NCBI GenBank assembly: GCA_022837205.1
Contig: JALHEL010000137.1
Location: forward strand, 1 to 5,397
Direction of reading: 5' to 3'
Source: Leptolinea sp.
Lineage (GTDB): Bacteria > Chloroflexota > Anaerolineae > Anaerolineales > Anaerolineaceae
Length of the DNA: 5,397 bases
Position 1 is the stretch's first letter. Each line of letters opens with the position of its first letter. Below are positions 1 through 5,397 of this stretch, piece by piece. Made by a program: the position numbers and the translations under genes. The notes beneath the pieces were generated by a model. That model ran no database searches, was not told where the DNA came from, and saw nothing but the letters and a program-made list of their open reading frames with translations.

Positions 1-1076
1 AACGTAATCGCCGCTTCCTCAAAAGCATTGGCAACAAAATGATCCAAGTCCGGTTTAATTCGCTGCCGGAGAATCGCATCCGCCAATCCCAGATCAAGAC
101 TGCTTTGATTGGGATGAACATAGCGAAACCAGAAACGCAGGAAATGGTCGTCAATATGATAAATTCCCTTTTTGCTCTTTTGCGGTTGTGTTTCAGTAGC
201 CGGTACACGCCGGGTAATTAGCCTCATTTGCTGTAGAATATCCAGATAGCGAGCCACGGTCGTTACATCCCCGATGCCTGCGCCTTGTGCGATCTCGTTC
301 AAACGTGTTCGGCCTTGCGCGATCGCACTCAAAATGGAAAAATAATTGCGCGGCTCTCTTAATTCTTCCATGAGAAGTAAACGCGGTTCATTGAACAGCG
401 TGCCTCTTTGCGGATCTAAAATATGCTGCCGGATATTGGAAAAAATATCCCGCTTATCCCGGAACGTGCGCAGATAAAACGGCATGCCGCCTACGACTGC
501 CCAGGTGATGAATTTTTCTTCGGCAGAATAGCCCGGAAAAAACAGTGCAGAGGAAGGCAGGTCCATAGGCTGGAGGAGAAAGCTTGCTGTTCTCCGTCCA
601 TACAGAGGAGCCTGATAGCCGAGTACTTCTTTTTCCATCATGCCGATGTATGAACCACATAATACCATCATGATTGGTATGTTTTTGAGCGTTTCGTCCC
701 ATACTTTTTGCAGAATAGATGGAATGGCTTTGTTTCCGCTGATCAAATAAGTGAATTCATCCAGAACGATAATCGGCTTGGGTTGCGTGGGGAATTCGCT
801 CAAAGCACGCAATGCCGCTTCCCAGGAAGGGAATGTGAATCCTGCGGGAACATCCGAGTGGGTGAAACCATATACCTGCTGAGAGAATGTGGCTAATTGC
901 TCTGAATCACTGCTTAATGTGGCGATAAAAAAGATGTGCGGTTTGTCTGCGCAAAACGCATGCAGCAGTTCCGTTTTTCCGACACGACGGCGACCGTACA
1001 AAACGAAAAGCTCTGCCTGATCGGATCGATAACATTGTTCCAATAATTCAAGTTCGGTCTTGCGGTCAATAAACAA
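1..1076 (-). CDS. Archaeal-type AAA ATPase with DUF234-like C-terminus (partial, 3' end beyond window)
   Basis: The sequence gives 358 codons read leftward with no stop before the window edge, so the C-terminus is missing. A P-loop (Walker A) GRRRVGKTEL lies at residues 28-37 and a Walker B PIIVLDEF at 101-108. A sensor-like VLCGSYIGMME follows at 139-149, and LYGRRT at 158-163 holds a likely arginine finger. Residues about 246-290 look like a winged helix, followed by YHIDDHFLRFWFRYV at 306-320, a hallmark of the DUF234 part of these proteins. Known family: ATPase_2 (PF01637) plus DUF234 (PF03008), cytoplasmic P-loop ATPases whose cellular role is mostly undefined. Complete members are usually around 450 residues, so perhaps a fifth is lost. 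The TTG start at 1076-1074 is chosen because GGAGG (1086-1082) sits 5 bases upstream and no ATG lies nearby in frame. It is divergent from arsC and probably a single transcription unit from its own promoter. The family call is firm; the function is unknown. Confidence 0.9.
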   Translation of the reverse strand, partial: MFIDRKTELELLEQCYRSDQAELFVLYGRRRVGKTELLHAFCADKPHIFFIATLSSDSEQLATFSQQVYGFTHSDVPAGFTFPSWEAALRALSEFPTQPKPIIVLDEFTYLISGNKAIPSILQKVWDETLKNIPIMMVLCGSYIGMMEKEVLGYQAPLYGRRTASFLLQPMDLPSSALFFPGYSAEEKFITWAVVGGMPFYLRTFRDKRDIFSNIRQHILDPQRGTLFNEPRLLLMEELREPRNYFSILSAIAQGRTRLNEIAQGAGIGDVTTVARYLDILQQMRLITRRVPATETQPQKSKKGIYHIDDHFLRFWFRYVHPNQSSLDLGLADAILRQRIKPDLDHFVANAFEEAAIT

Positions 1077-1100
1077 GGTCCCCTCCGTGAAAAAACAGCT

Positions 1101-1139
1101 AAATACGAAACACAATTATTATAATCGTAATTCGTATTT
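1101..1139. promoter_or_regulatory. Inverted repeat spanning the ATPase promoter -10 region, possible operator
   Basis: AAATACGAA at 1101-1109 and TTCGTATTT at 1131-1139 form a perfect 9-bp inverted repeat with 21 bases between the arms. The right arm lies in the spacer between the -35 and -10 boxes. The left arm lies just after the predicted transcription start. Equivalent positions are 30 bp apart, close to three helical turns, which would suit two repressor units on the same DNA face. A regulatory role is inferred; the arms are AT-rich, so chance is not excluded. Confidence 0.4.
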
Positions 1140-1146
1140 TTTGCAA
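1118..1146 (-). promoter_or_regulatory. Sigma70-type promoter of the ATPase gene
   Basis: On the minus strand, TTGCAA (1146-1141) is a fair -35 box and TATAAT (1123-1118) a perfect -10 box, separated by exactly 17 bases. The predicted transcript starts near 1111, giving a leader of about 35 bases that includes the GGAGG ribosome binding site. Spacing and position make this the best promoter in the window. It is predicted from sequence only. Confidence 0.7.
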
Positions 1147-1248
1147 TCTGTGTTTTCCATCCCTTTTTTCCGCTTTGGAGGAATTCTTTTTTACGGAAGT
1201 TTTACTGTAATTTTGCAATTAATTTACGGGGCGGTCGGGGATTGATTC

Positions 1249-1254
1249 TATAAT
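1249..1254 (+). promoter_or_regulatory. arsC: Possible -10 box of the arsC promoter
   Basis: TATAAT at 1249-1254 is a perfect -10 hexamer 36 bases upstream of the arsC start codon. No good -35 box sits at the normal 16-18 bp distance. The nearest candidate is TTTACG at 1223-1228, with a 20-bp spacer, which suggests a weak or activator-dependent promoter if it is used at all. No clear ArsR-type operator was recognised between it and arsC. Confidence 0.4.
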
Positions 1255-1290
1255 TCGCTGTGATGCCGTTACAGAAAAGGAATTGAAATT

Positions 1291-1743
1291 ATGATGCGGG
1301 TTTTATTTGTTTGTGTTCATAACAGCGCAAGAAGTCAAATCGCTGAGGCATACCTCAATCAACTGGGGCAGGGGAATTTTTTAGCAGAAAGTGCCGGCTT
1401 GGAGCCGGCAACGATTTACCCTCCCGTTATCAAAGTATTGAAAGAAGACGGGATTGATATTTCCGGAAAAAAGACCGCTTCGGTTTTTAAATATTTTCAG
1501 GAAGGACGCCGGTATGATATGGTAATCACGGTCTGCGATCAGGCAAACAGCGAAAAGTGTCCGGTTTTCCCATCCTCCGGCTTAAATCTTCATTGGAGTT
1601 TCCCGGATCCGACCACATTTCAGGGATCCGAAGAAGAAAAGACGGAACAGGTCCGTTGGCTGCGAGATGAGATAAAACACCGGATCGAAGAATTTATTCA
1701 TGTGATGGGACAGGATAAAATCAGCACAAGATCGGGCAAATGA
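1291..1743 (+). CDS. arsC: Arsenate reductase, thioredoxin-coupled (LMW-phosphatase fold)
   Basis: This 150-residue cytoplasmic enzyme is predicted to reduce arsenate to arsenite, using a cysteine relay that is re-reduced by thioredoxin. The N-terminal VLFVCVHNSARSQIAEAY holds the CX5R phosphate-binding loop (C8 to R14, then S15). Resolving cysteines are C82 and C90 in VCDQANSEKCPVFP, and the general acid is D106 in FPDPTTF. These three cysteines separate ArsC from ordinary low-molecular-weight tyrosine phosphatases, which share the fold. From memory, characterised ArsC proteins have six residues between the second and third cysteine; here there are seven. Start: ATG 1291 is preferred over ATG 1294 because AAAAGGA (1275-1281) is 9 bases upstream. 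Length is near the family norm of 130-140, with a short polar tail. No arsR, acr3 or arsB is visible; the next gene to the right is convergent, so arsC appears to be transcribed alone. Confidence 0.9.
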   Translation: MMRVLFVCVHNSARSQIAEAYLNQLGQGNFLAESAGLEPATIYPPVIKVLKEDGIDISGKKTASVFKYFQEGRRYDMVITVCDQANSEKCPVFPSSGLNLHWSFPDPTTFQGSEEEKTEQVRWLRDEIKHRIEEFIHVMGQDKISTRSGK

Positions 1744-1755
1744 CGGAACAAATAG

Positions 1756-1790
1756 AAAAGTTCCGAATTGGCAATTATTCAGAACTTTTT
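1756..1790. terminator. Hairpin between convergent arsC and the ftsZ cluster, likely bidirectional terminator
   Basis: AAAAGTTC (1756-1763) pairs with GAACTTTT (1782-1789). After a one-base mismatch (C1764/A1781), GAAT (1765-1768) pairs with ATTC (1777-1780), leaving an 8-base loop. The right arm runs into five Ts, ending arsC 13 bases after its stop. Read leftward, the same hairpin lies about 20 bases beyond the stop of the 75-residue gene, though the T-run on that side is only four. The stem is AT-rich and so weaker than a classical terminator; position supports the call more than stability does. Confidence 0.55.
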
Positions 1791-1808
1791 CTTATATGAT
1801 TTCCCGCT

Positions 1809-2036
1809 TTATTTTGAGCCGGAGACTTTCAGGATCTTCCCGTTTGAATCCGCGAGTACACGTAAAGTGAGTTTCAGGGTATTCCCGTCTTCAGTTTTCA
1901 TTTTTTTTTCAAAAATCAATAAATAATTCTCATCGCCTTGTTTTGTTACCTTCGGCGAAGCGTCCTGATATTCCGGATAGTCACGATAAATGGTGCGGCA
2001 TATTTTGGCGAGAGCACTATTCGGTAAATTATCCAT
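1809..2036 (-). CDS. Small conserved-looking protein of unknown function, downstream of ftsZ
   Basis: The product is 75 residues from the chosen start, MDNLPNSALAKICRTIY, ending ILKVSGSK. It has no signal peptide, membrane segment, cysteine cluster or known motif. The N-terminal 25 residues read as a helix (SALAKICRTIYRDYPEYQ). The rest alternates like three beta strands: ENYLLIFEKKMKT, NTLKLTLRVLAD, GKILKVSGS. That suggests a compact alpha plus beta fold. An upstream in-frame ATG at 2069 would add 11 residues, but it has only a weak AGCGG before it, whereas ATG 2036 follows AAGAGGA. The gene begins 43 bases after the ftsZ stop and probably ends the same transcript. Similar short proteins seem familiar from Chloroflexota genomes, but that is memory, not a search. 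No function is assigned. Codon use and a good ribosome binding site favour a real gene. Confidence 0.75.
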   Translation of the reverse strand: MDNLPNSALAKICRTIYRDYPEYQDASPKVTKQGDENYLLIFEKKMKTEDGNTLKLTLRVLADSNGKILKVSGSK

Positions 2037-2041
2037 TGGTT

Positions 2042-2048
2042 TCCTCTT
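2042..2048 (-). promoter_or_regulatory. Ribosome binding site fixing the start of the 75-residue gene
   Basis: AAGAGGA on the minus strand ends 5 bases before ATG 2036. The alternative ATG at 2069 lacks a comparable site, so this decides the shorter start. Confidence 0.65.
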
Positions 2049-2079
2049 TCCAAAGATGATACGGCACATTCATTCCGCT

Positions 2080-3429
2080 TTACATTTTTCGACGGATAAA
2101 GGTCGGAATATCAAGATCTGTTTTGGAATCGACCTCATCATTATCCTTGATGAAGGTTACAGAAGACGGATCGATTCCGCTGAGTCCCAATGGACTCATC
2201 AAAGTATCGAATGTAGCATCCCCGATAGGTGAAATATTGATTTTCCCCGAATCAGCCTTTTTCTGAGTTTCCGATTGTTTTATATCCGCGATACCTTGCC
2301 CATGAAAAGAAAATTCGGGCTGCATTTTTGTCTCTTCCTGATCCGTGCGCTTTTCAGCCTCGGCCGGTGTGAAATGGAACAATACGGTTTCCGGTTCAGG
2401 CTTTGTTTCGGGTTTTTTGATCGGAATTTTGGCTTGGGTGTTCAACGATTCTAAAGGGATTGAGGCGATTCCGGTCACGATCAGAATCACCTCCACCTCA
2501 TCTCCCATTGTATTATCGACGATCTGGCCCGGGATAATATCTGCGCGGTCGTTTGTTAATTTTTGTAAGCTCGTCAAGCCCTCCACCACTTCGCTGAAGG
2601 ACAGATCTTCATTACCGGTGAAATTGACGATTAAGCCGGTTGCGTTTTCAATGGACAGATTCTCCAGCAACGGGTGGTTCAAAGCTTGGTAAATGGCTTT
2701 GGACACTTTGTCTTCCCCCTTGCCGTAGCCGATCGACAGCAGCGAACCGCCGCCGTTCAGCAACATATTCTTAATATGGGAAAAGTCCACATTAATTTCA
2801 CCGGTGCTGGTCAGCAATTGGCTGAGTCCCAACACTCCCTGGCGCAGGACATCATCGGCGATTTCAAAAGATTCTTTGAGCGAAAGATTCTTAGGAACGA
2901 TTTTTAAAAGTTGGTCATTGGGGATAGCGATTAAAGTATCCGAATAAGCCGCTAATTTCATGAGACTGTTACGGGCGTTGGCAATTCTTCTGCCCGATTC
3001 AAACGAAAAAGGAGTATTCACGACCGAGATGGTCACTGCGCCGATTTCCCGAGCGATTTTGGCGACGACGCTGATCGCGCCGGATCCGGTTCCGCCGCCC
3101 ATACCGGCGGTCAGGAAAACAATGTCCGCGCCGGCGAGCGCTTGCCGAATTTCCGCTTCGCTTTCGAGGGCGGCTTTTTCACCGTTTTCCGGGTTCCCGC
3201 CGGCTCCCATACCATGAGAAGTATTGGGACCCAACAGGATCTTCTTCGGTGCCCTATTCATTTTCAGCGCCTGAACATCGGTATTGGCAGCGATGAATTC
3301 TACCCCTGAAATATCTTTATCCATCATCCGGCTGACGGCATTGCCCCCGCCTCCTCCGATGCCGATCACTTTAATGACCGGTTTGTTGTATACAATTTCA
3401 TTATTTGTATTATTTGTTTGATTGTTCAT
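2080..3429 (-). CDS. ftsZ: Cell division protein FtsZ (divergent)
   Basis: This 449-residue protein is the tubulin-like GTPase that assembles the division ring at mid-cell. The GTP-binding parts appear in order: GIGGGGGNAV (23-32), NTDVQAL (49-55), GMGAGGNP (73-80), the signature GGGTGSG (111-117), NTPFSFESGRR (138-148) and IPNDQLL (169-175). The T7 loop is NVDFSH at 213-218. Here D215 matches the first catalytic Asp (E. coli D209), but H218 replaces the second (E. coli D212). GGGTGSG is the tubulin-like variant of the bacterial GGGTGTG. A polar, Lys/Glu-rich linker of roughly 110 residues follows the C-terminal domain. The tail DLDIPTFIRRKM (438-449) is an excellent conserved C-terminal peptide for FtsA, ZipA or SepF-like partners. 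ATG 3429 follows GAGG (3440-3437) at 7 bases. The gene starts 18 bases after the upstream gene's stop, so translational coupling is likely. The intact core and tail argue for a working division protein rather than a decayed paralogue. Confidence 0.97.
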   Translation of the reverse strand: MNNQTNNTNNEIVYNKPVIKVIGIGGGGGNAVSRMMDKDISGVEFIAANTDVQALKMNRAPKKILLGPNTSHGMGAGGNPENGEKAALESEAEIRQALAGADIVFLTAGMGGGTGSGAISVVAKIAREIGAVTISVVNTPFSFESGRRIANARNSLMKLAAYSDTLIAIPNDQLLKIVPKNLSLKESFEIADDVLRQGVLGLSQLLTSTGEINVDFSHIKNMLLNGGGSLLSIGYGKGEDKVSKAIYQALNHPLLENLSIENATGLIVNFTGNEDLSFSEVVEGLTSLQKLTNDRADIIPGQIVDNTMGDEVEVILIVTGIASIPLESLNTQAKIPIKKPETKPEPETVLFHFTPAEAEKRTDQEETKMQPEFSFHGQGIADIKQSETQKKADSGKINISPIGDATFDTLMSPLGLSGIDPSSVTFIKDNDEVDSKTDLDIPTFIRRKM

Positions 3430-3447
3430 TGGAATTCCTCGCTATTC

Positions 3448-4857
3448 TCAACGTTTTGATACGGATAATGTCCGGACTTGACAGTTGTTACTTTGTAATT
3501 GTTTGATAATATTCTGCGGATAAAGCGTCTTGTCGTTCACCAGAATCACTTTTTTGGAAGTCAAGGCTTCATTGAGATTCCTTCCTGCCTTGCAGTTGGT
3601 CGTCTGAAGATATTGTTGAATCAGTTGTCGCTGATCTTCGCTCAATAATTCGATCACGTCGGGGATCAGAAAATAATCCGATTGATTTTCGCCGCTTGGA
3701 AACAGAGCGGAGAAGACGGATTTGAATTTTGCGATCATCTTTTCAATCAATTGCTGTAAATCAGGGCTGAGAGCCGAAAGGATGATCGGGAAGATCGAAT
3801 TCAAGATTCGGATTGCCAAATTGATGGTGGTGGGACTGATCGTCTTTCCTTCGGAAGTCCGGTCACGGTTCGGGACGGTTGTTTTCCCCGTTTTGAAAAA
3901 AGCGGATTTTTTCTTTTCGTCTTTTTCGGCTTTCCCGCTCAGAACATAATCGGTAGGTAATTTATAAAAATTGCAGCAAACAATATACGACGGAAGTTCA
4001 TCTTCCGCGGAATGATTTTGTACGGATTGCTGCACCAGCGTTAAAGCCCGGAAAAATTGACGTCGAGATTCCGCCGAAGAAATATCAAATGGTCCCGTTC
4101 TTAAAGACCATTGACCCGCTTGGAAGAGAACCATCGGATAGGTTTTCTTCAGGATATCCCGAATGATCGCCTGATACCATTCATAAATATGGAACCCGCG
4201 ATGATCCGGATTGTTCTCCGAATAAACTCCCGCGGAAGGATAAGCGGCCGGTCCCCCCTTTCCCCAATCGATGCTGTGTTCCTGAAATCCGGCATCAGCC
4301 GAAAAAACCATATTCGGTAAAATACTCTGCGCGTAATGATCCCGCAGAATCCGCAGCGATTCCTTTAAAAACGGAATGTCCCAATAATCTCCTCCCGGTG
4401 TCAGGACCGGAAAAACGGGAATGATTTTGTTGGCGATGCAAATTTCCGCCAAACCGCAAAAAACGGTGATGAAGTGCTCCACCAAATTGGGACGTTGCCA
4501 ATCGCTCACACTCCAAGAACTTTTCATGTTCGGCCGGCTGAAAAAGTGGATCAGATGGACGCCGCAATGTTGGTAATAAGCCGTACGTTGGCGGAACAGT
4601 TCCGGGTTGGGAGGGTTGGAAAGCGACAGTTGCAGATTAATGATCGGTTCGATTCCGGCGTTGATCAGGCGCGTCAGAAAAATTTCGGGAATCTCTGCTC
4701 TTTCCGGAATGAAGAGGACAATCCAACGCGTACCGGCAGCCTTTAATTTCGGCAGCCAGAAATCCAGGCTGGCTTCATCGTAATGATCGATATCATTATA
4801 GTAATGGAAGCCCAAGCGACTGAACCTGTTTGAATTTGCGATAAAATTTCCCTGCAT
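3448..4857 (-). CDS. Glycosidase-like TIM-barrel protein with degenerate active site, first gene of the ftsZ cluster
   Basis: The product is 469 residues from the chosen start (MQGNFIANSNRF), numbered below from that Met. Residues about 14-265 read as a beta/alpha barrel like clan GH-A glycosidases: RLGFHYYND (14-22), RWIVLFIPE (44-52), IEPIINLQLSL (69-79), HLIHFFSRPN (101-110), IIPVFPVLTPGGDYW (145-159), NMVFSADAGF (182-191), GFHIYEWYQAI (221-231) and YPMVLFQAGQW (240-250). SRPN stands where catalytic NEPN is expected, and FQAGQW where the nucleophile Glu is expected, so hydrolase activity is doubtful. A Lys/Glu-rich linker (about 307-341) and a hydrophobic helix INLAIRILNSIFPIILSALS (345-364) follow. 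A helical part and a short beta-alpha-beta end (KKVILVND to CQVRTLSV, 435-466) complete it. No signal peptide is seen, so it is probably cytoplasmic or membrane-associated. An in-frame ATG at 4884 lacks a ribosome binding site; ATG 4857 has GAAGG. Function is not assigned; the fold call is by eye. Confidence 0.75.
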   Translation of the reverse strand: MQGNFIANSNRFSRLGFHYYNDIDHYDEASLDFWLPKLKAAGTRWIVLFIPERAEIPEIFLTRLINAGIEPIINLQLSLSNPPNPELFRQRTAYYQHCGVHLIHFFSRPNMKSSWSVSDWQRPNLVEHFITVFCGLAEICIANKIIPVFPVLTPGGDYWDIPFLKESLRILRDHYAQSILPNMVFSADAGFQEHSIDWGKGGPAAYPSAGVYSENNPDHRGFHIYEWYQAIIRDILKKTYPMVLFQAGQWSLRTGPFDISSAESRRQFFRALTLVQQSVQNHSAEDELPSYIVCCNFYKLPTDYVLSGKAEKDEKKKSAFFKTGKTTVPNRDRTSEGKTISPTTINLAIRILNSIFPIILSALSPDLQQLIEKMIAKFKSVFSALFPSGENQSDYFLIPDVIELLSEDQRQLIQQYLQTTNCKAGRNLNEALTSKKVILVNDKTLYPQNIIKQLQSNNCQVRTLSVSKR

Positions 4858-4864
4858 GGTTTGA

Positions 4865-4869
4865 CCTTC
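4865..4869 (-). promoter_or_regulatory. Ribosome binding site fixing the start of the glycosidase-like gene
   Basis: GAAGG on the minus strand lies 7 bases before ATG 4857. The upstream in-frame ATG at 4884 has no purine-rich site before it, so the shorter protein of 469 residues is preferred. Confidence 0.6.
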
Positions 4870-4980
4870 ATCCCGATAAATCATACCGATAATGTTGCAA
4901 GATTAGTGCCAATAAGCGCAACGGGCATGAAAAATGCGTGCGAATTCGTTAATTACCGCAGGTTCATATTTCACAATCGC
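4870..4980. other. Intergenic leader upstream of the ftsZ cluster, promoter not resolved
   Basis: This stretch should hold the promoter of the minus-strand cluster. On that strand TATGAT (4886-4881) resembles a -10 box, but no -35 hexamer sits at normal spacing. TTGGCA and TTGCGC further upstream are about 21 bases or more away from any -10-like match. No coding frame, RNA gene or riboswitch was recognised. Together with the repeats to its right it makes a gene-free region of about 540 bases. Confidence 0.3.
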
Positions 4981-5092
4981 CTGTAGCCCCATGGTTGAGA
5001 AAAATGCTGTAGGGGTCGGTTCCAAACCGACCCTTCTTTTTAACCATGCCAAAAAAAGCATCCGTCGGGGACAGCGTCCTTGCGCAGCACGC
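4981..5092 (+). repeat. Repeat copy 1 (complete palindrome)
   Basis: The outer arms CATGGTT (4990-4996) and AACCATG (5042-5048) match over 7 bp. Inside, an A-rich run faces a T-rich run, and GGGTCGGTT (5013-5021) pairs perfectly with AACCGACCC (5025-5033) across a CCA loop. Module B occupies 5061-5092. The hairpin plus the following TTCTTTTT looks like an intrinsic terminator for plus-strand transcripts, so it could shield the ftsZ cluster from convergent reading. Confidence 0.8.
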
Positions 5093-5116
5093 TCTTCATC
5101 TCCATTTTGCAATCAA

Positions 5117-5220
5117 CTGTAGTCCCGTTGTTGAGAAAAATATCGTAGGGGTCGGTTCCAAACCGACCCTTCTTTGTAACCATTCCTGAAAGAGCATCCG
5201 TCGGGAACGGCGTCCTCGAC
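5117..5220 (+). repeat. Repeat copy 2 (outer arm degraded, module B shortened)
   Basis: The inner hairpin GGGTCGGTT (5149-5157) / AACCGACCC (5161-5169) is perfect. The left outer arm reads GTTGTT instead of ATGGTT and no longer pairs fully with AACCAT. Module B (5197-5215) lacks the TTGCGCAGCACGC extension and joins copy 3 directly. Compared with copy 3, about 27 bases are missing between two CGTCC motifs. Confidence 0.8.
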
Positions 5221-5327
5221 GTCCCATGGTTGAACAAAATACTGTAGGGGTCGATTCCAAACCGACCCTTCTTTGTAACCATACCCGAAAAATAATCTGT
5301 CGGGGACGGCGTCCTTGCGCAGCACGC
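5221..5327 (+). repeat. Repeat copy 3 (one stem mismatch)
   Basis: The outer arms ATGGTT (5226-5231) and AACCAT (5277-5282) pair over 6 bp. The inner stem GGGTCGATT (5248-5256) / AACCGACCC (5260-5268) carries one mismatch at A5254. Module B with its full extension lies at 5296-5327 and holds the near-perfect palindrome GGACGGCGTCC. Confidence 0.8.
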
Positions 5328-5397
5328 CGAGGTACGAGGTGCAGACGTCCCGTTCTGAACATCACCAATTGAATTTTTGGATCTGTGCCCTCACCCT

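Larger units (their letters stand above)
4981..5360. repeat. Array of palindromic intergenic repeats (three copies and a fourth start)
   Basis: Three directly oriented copies share the same two modules. Module A has an outer inverted repeat (ATGGTT / AACCAT) around a GC-rich hairpin of form GGGTCGGTT-CCA-AACCGACCC, followed by TTCTTT. Module B is a GTCGGGGACGGCGTCC-like block, followed in copies 1 and 3 by TTGCGCAGCACGC. The hairpins start at 5013, 5149 and 5248, so the spacing is 136 and then 99 bases. CGTCCCGTTCTGAAC at 5346-5360 resembles the beginning of a further copy before the sequence departs. There is no transposase, no even spacing and no unique spacers, so this is neither an insertion sequence nor a CRISPR array. 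It best fits a REP- or MITE-like dispersed element. Frames open through it, with repeated VGLEPTPT-like peptides, but these are products of the repeat and not genes. Confidence 0.85.

Noticed and set aside
454..702. Minus-strand frame of 82 codons within the ATPase region
   Set aside because: It overlaps the ATPase gene in another frame on the same strand; the ATPase frame has clear Walker and DUF234 motifs, so this one is a shadow.
1177..1245. Strong GGAGG site in the divergent intergenic region, suggesting a small gene
   Set aside because: No ATG, GTG or TTG start lies at proper distance downstream, and the surrounding frame that is open begins inside the ATPase gene on the other strand.
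2345..3217. Plus-strand open frames opposite ftsZ
   Set aside because: They mirror the codon pattern of the ftsZ gene, show no recognisable motif and have no ribosome binding site.
4990..5048. Mobile element ends at repeat copy 1
   Set aside because: The outer inverted repeat is only 7 bp with no target-site duplication evident and no transposase, so an autonomous insertion sequence is not supported.
4981..5360. CRISPR array
   Set aside because: The units are long, palindromic, unevenly spaced and imperfect, and there are no unique spacers of even length or cas genes.
4903..5368. Open frames in the repeat array encoding VGLEPTPT-like peptides
   Set aside because: They arise from translating the palindromic repeat, occur in several frames, lack ribosome binding sites and follow the repeat units exactly. 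They are likely to be mis-annotated as small genes in automated pipelines.
5362..5397. Possible 3' end of a minus-strand gene entering from the right (ending KFNW, stop at 5364-5362)
   Set aside because: Only about eleven codons are visible and any frame of that length could be open by chance; nothing in them is diagnostic.

Overview
The window carries five protein-coding genes (one cut by the left edge) and, at the right end, a block of intergenic repeats. No rRNA, tRNA, CRISPR array, transposase or phage gene was seen. The organism is a bacterium of moderate GC content. The FtsZ is of a divergent type: PFSFESGRR replaces the usual FEGRRR region, and a GGG-rich stretch follows the T7 loop. 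From memory this resembles FtsZ of Chloroflexota, probably Anaerolineae. That placement is an inference, since no search could be run.

Layout, left to right. (1) Positions 1-1076, minus strand: the N-terminal 358 codons of an archaeal-type AAA ATPase with a DUF234-like C-terminal part, running off the left edge. It starts with TTG behind a strong ribosome binding site. A well-formed sigma70-like promoter lies upstream, with a perfect 9-bp inverted repeat across its -10 region. (2) Positions 1077-1290: a divergent intergenic region. (3) Positions 1291-1743, plus strand: a thioredoxin-type arsenate reductase (arsC) with no other ars gene in view. (4) A hairpin between convergent genes at 1756-1790. 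(5) Positions 4857 down to 1809, minus strand: a compact three-gene cluster, probably one operon. In transcription order it holds a 469-residue protein with a TIM-barrel glycosidase-like domain, ftsZ 18 bases after its stop, and a 75-residue protein of unknown function. (6) Positions 4858-5397: no gene; about 120 bp of unassigned upstream DNA, then three tandem copies of a palindromic repeat and the beginning of a fourth.

The most interesting part is the ftsZ cluster. The first gene looks like a clan GH-A glycosidase whose two catalytic glutamates are both missing by eye alignment (SRPN where NEPN is expected, FQAGQW where a TEGGW-like motif is expected). It has no signal peptide, so it may be a cytoplasmic non-enzymatic protein co-produced with FtsZ. 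The FtsZ itself has His at the second acidic position of the T7 loop (NVDFSH instead of NVDFAD), a position needed for GTP hydrolysis in E. coli FtsZ. The three genes together are a reasonable candidate for a lineage-specific division module, but this rests on gene spacing and motif reading only.

The arsenate reductase and the ATPase are ordinary family members. They do not appear to be functionally linked to the ftsZ cluster or to each other.
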